Shown: positions 12,847 through 12,924 of the stretch, piece by piece | Layout of the letters: the number at the start of each line of letters is the position of its first letter | Position numbering within the stretch: position 1 is the stretch's first letter | Assembly (NCBI GenBank): GCA_007135955.1 | Contig: SLHW01000053.1 | Coordinates: 1 to 12,924 of the forward strand | Direction of reading: 5' to 3' | DNA length: 12,924 nucleotides | DNA from: Candidatus Saccharimonadota bacterium | Lineage (GTDB): Bacteria > Patescibacteriota > Saccharimonadia > Saccharimonadales > SLHW01 | Notes under the pieces: generated by a model | Seen by the model: only the letters and a program-made list of their open reading frames with translations | What the model was told of the DNA's origin: nothing | The model's database searches: none | Program-made: the position numbers and the translations under genes

Positions 12847-12924
12847 AACCCATTAACAGGGTTAAAGTGAGACAAATGAGTCACGTTGGGCCTGTAGTGA
12901 AAGTGCCTCAATGCACGTTGTATA

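Noticed and set aside
12545..12853. Minus-strand 102-codon ORF across the repeats
   Set aside because: It overlaps the 3' end of the lipoprotein gene and is made largely of repeat copies B and D read in reverse; copy A in the matching frame hits a stop right after the first block, and no promoter or Shine-Dalgarno is seen.
12880..12892. GTTGGGC, matching the integron GTTRRRY core
   Set aside because: It lies outside the repeat units, no paired RYYYAAC in the right place is found, and the other repeat copies do not have it.

Overview
The window is AT-rich bacterial DNA with short intergenic gaps. It reads with the standard stop code: TGA ends at least three genes. I infer a small-genome bacterium of the Patescibacteria/CPR type, most likely Saccharibacteria. 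The reasons are the unusual diacylglycerol-kinase-like motifs, the compact single-gene units and the few Shine-Dalgarno sites. This taxonomic call is an inference, not proven by any marker gene in view.

Left part (1-5.75 kb) holds housekeeping genes. A 5'-truncated NfeD-type membrane protease is translationally coupled to a slipin/SPFH protein. A DEAD-box RNA helicase follows on the opposite strand, with a hairpin in its 5' leader. A divergently transcribed diacylglycerol/lipid kinase-like gene comes next, and it converges with an ABC-F ATPase.

Middle part (5.9-10.24 kb) is a run of minus-strand membrane or surface genes. A two-gene operon encodes a six-TM protein and a membrane-anchored multicopper oxidase; the oxidase carries an extra N-terminal cupredoxin. 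Its first gene has a palindrome around the -10 box. Upstream are a six-TM voltage-gated-type channel with a non-standard filter (TNTGIGE), a two-TM K+ channel with a canonical TTVGFGD filter, and an unrecognised multi-pass protein. Clear hairpins separate several of these units.

Right part (10.25-12.92 kb) looks accessory. Three unrecognised genes (two minus, one plus; the last a probable lipoprotein) are separated by copies of a degenerate repeat of about 80 bp. All copies lie in the same orientation. Two copies share 33 of 35 bases at one end and two share 39 of 47 in the middle (hand counts). One gene per repeat interval recalls a cassette array, but no integrase or canonical attC core was found, so the nature of the repeat is open.

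A recurring feature is a -10-like hexamer 6-8 nt before the ATG with no Shine-Dalgarno site, which suggests leaderless mRNAs for several first genes. Genes inside operons or with longer leaders do have good Shine-Dalgarno sites.
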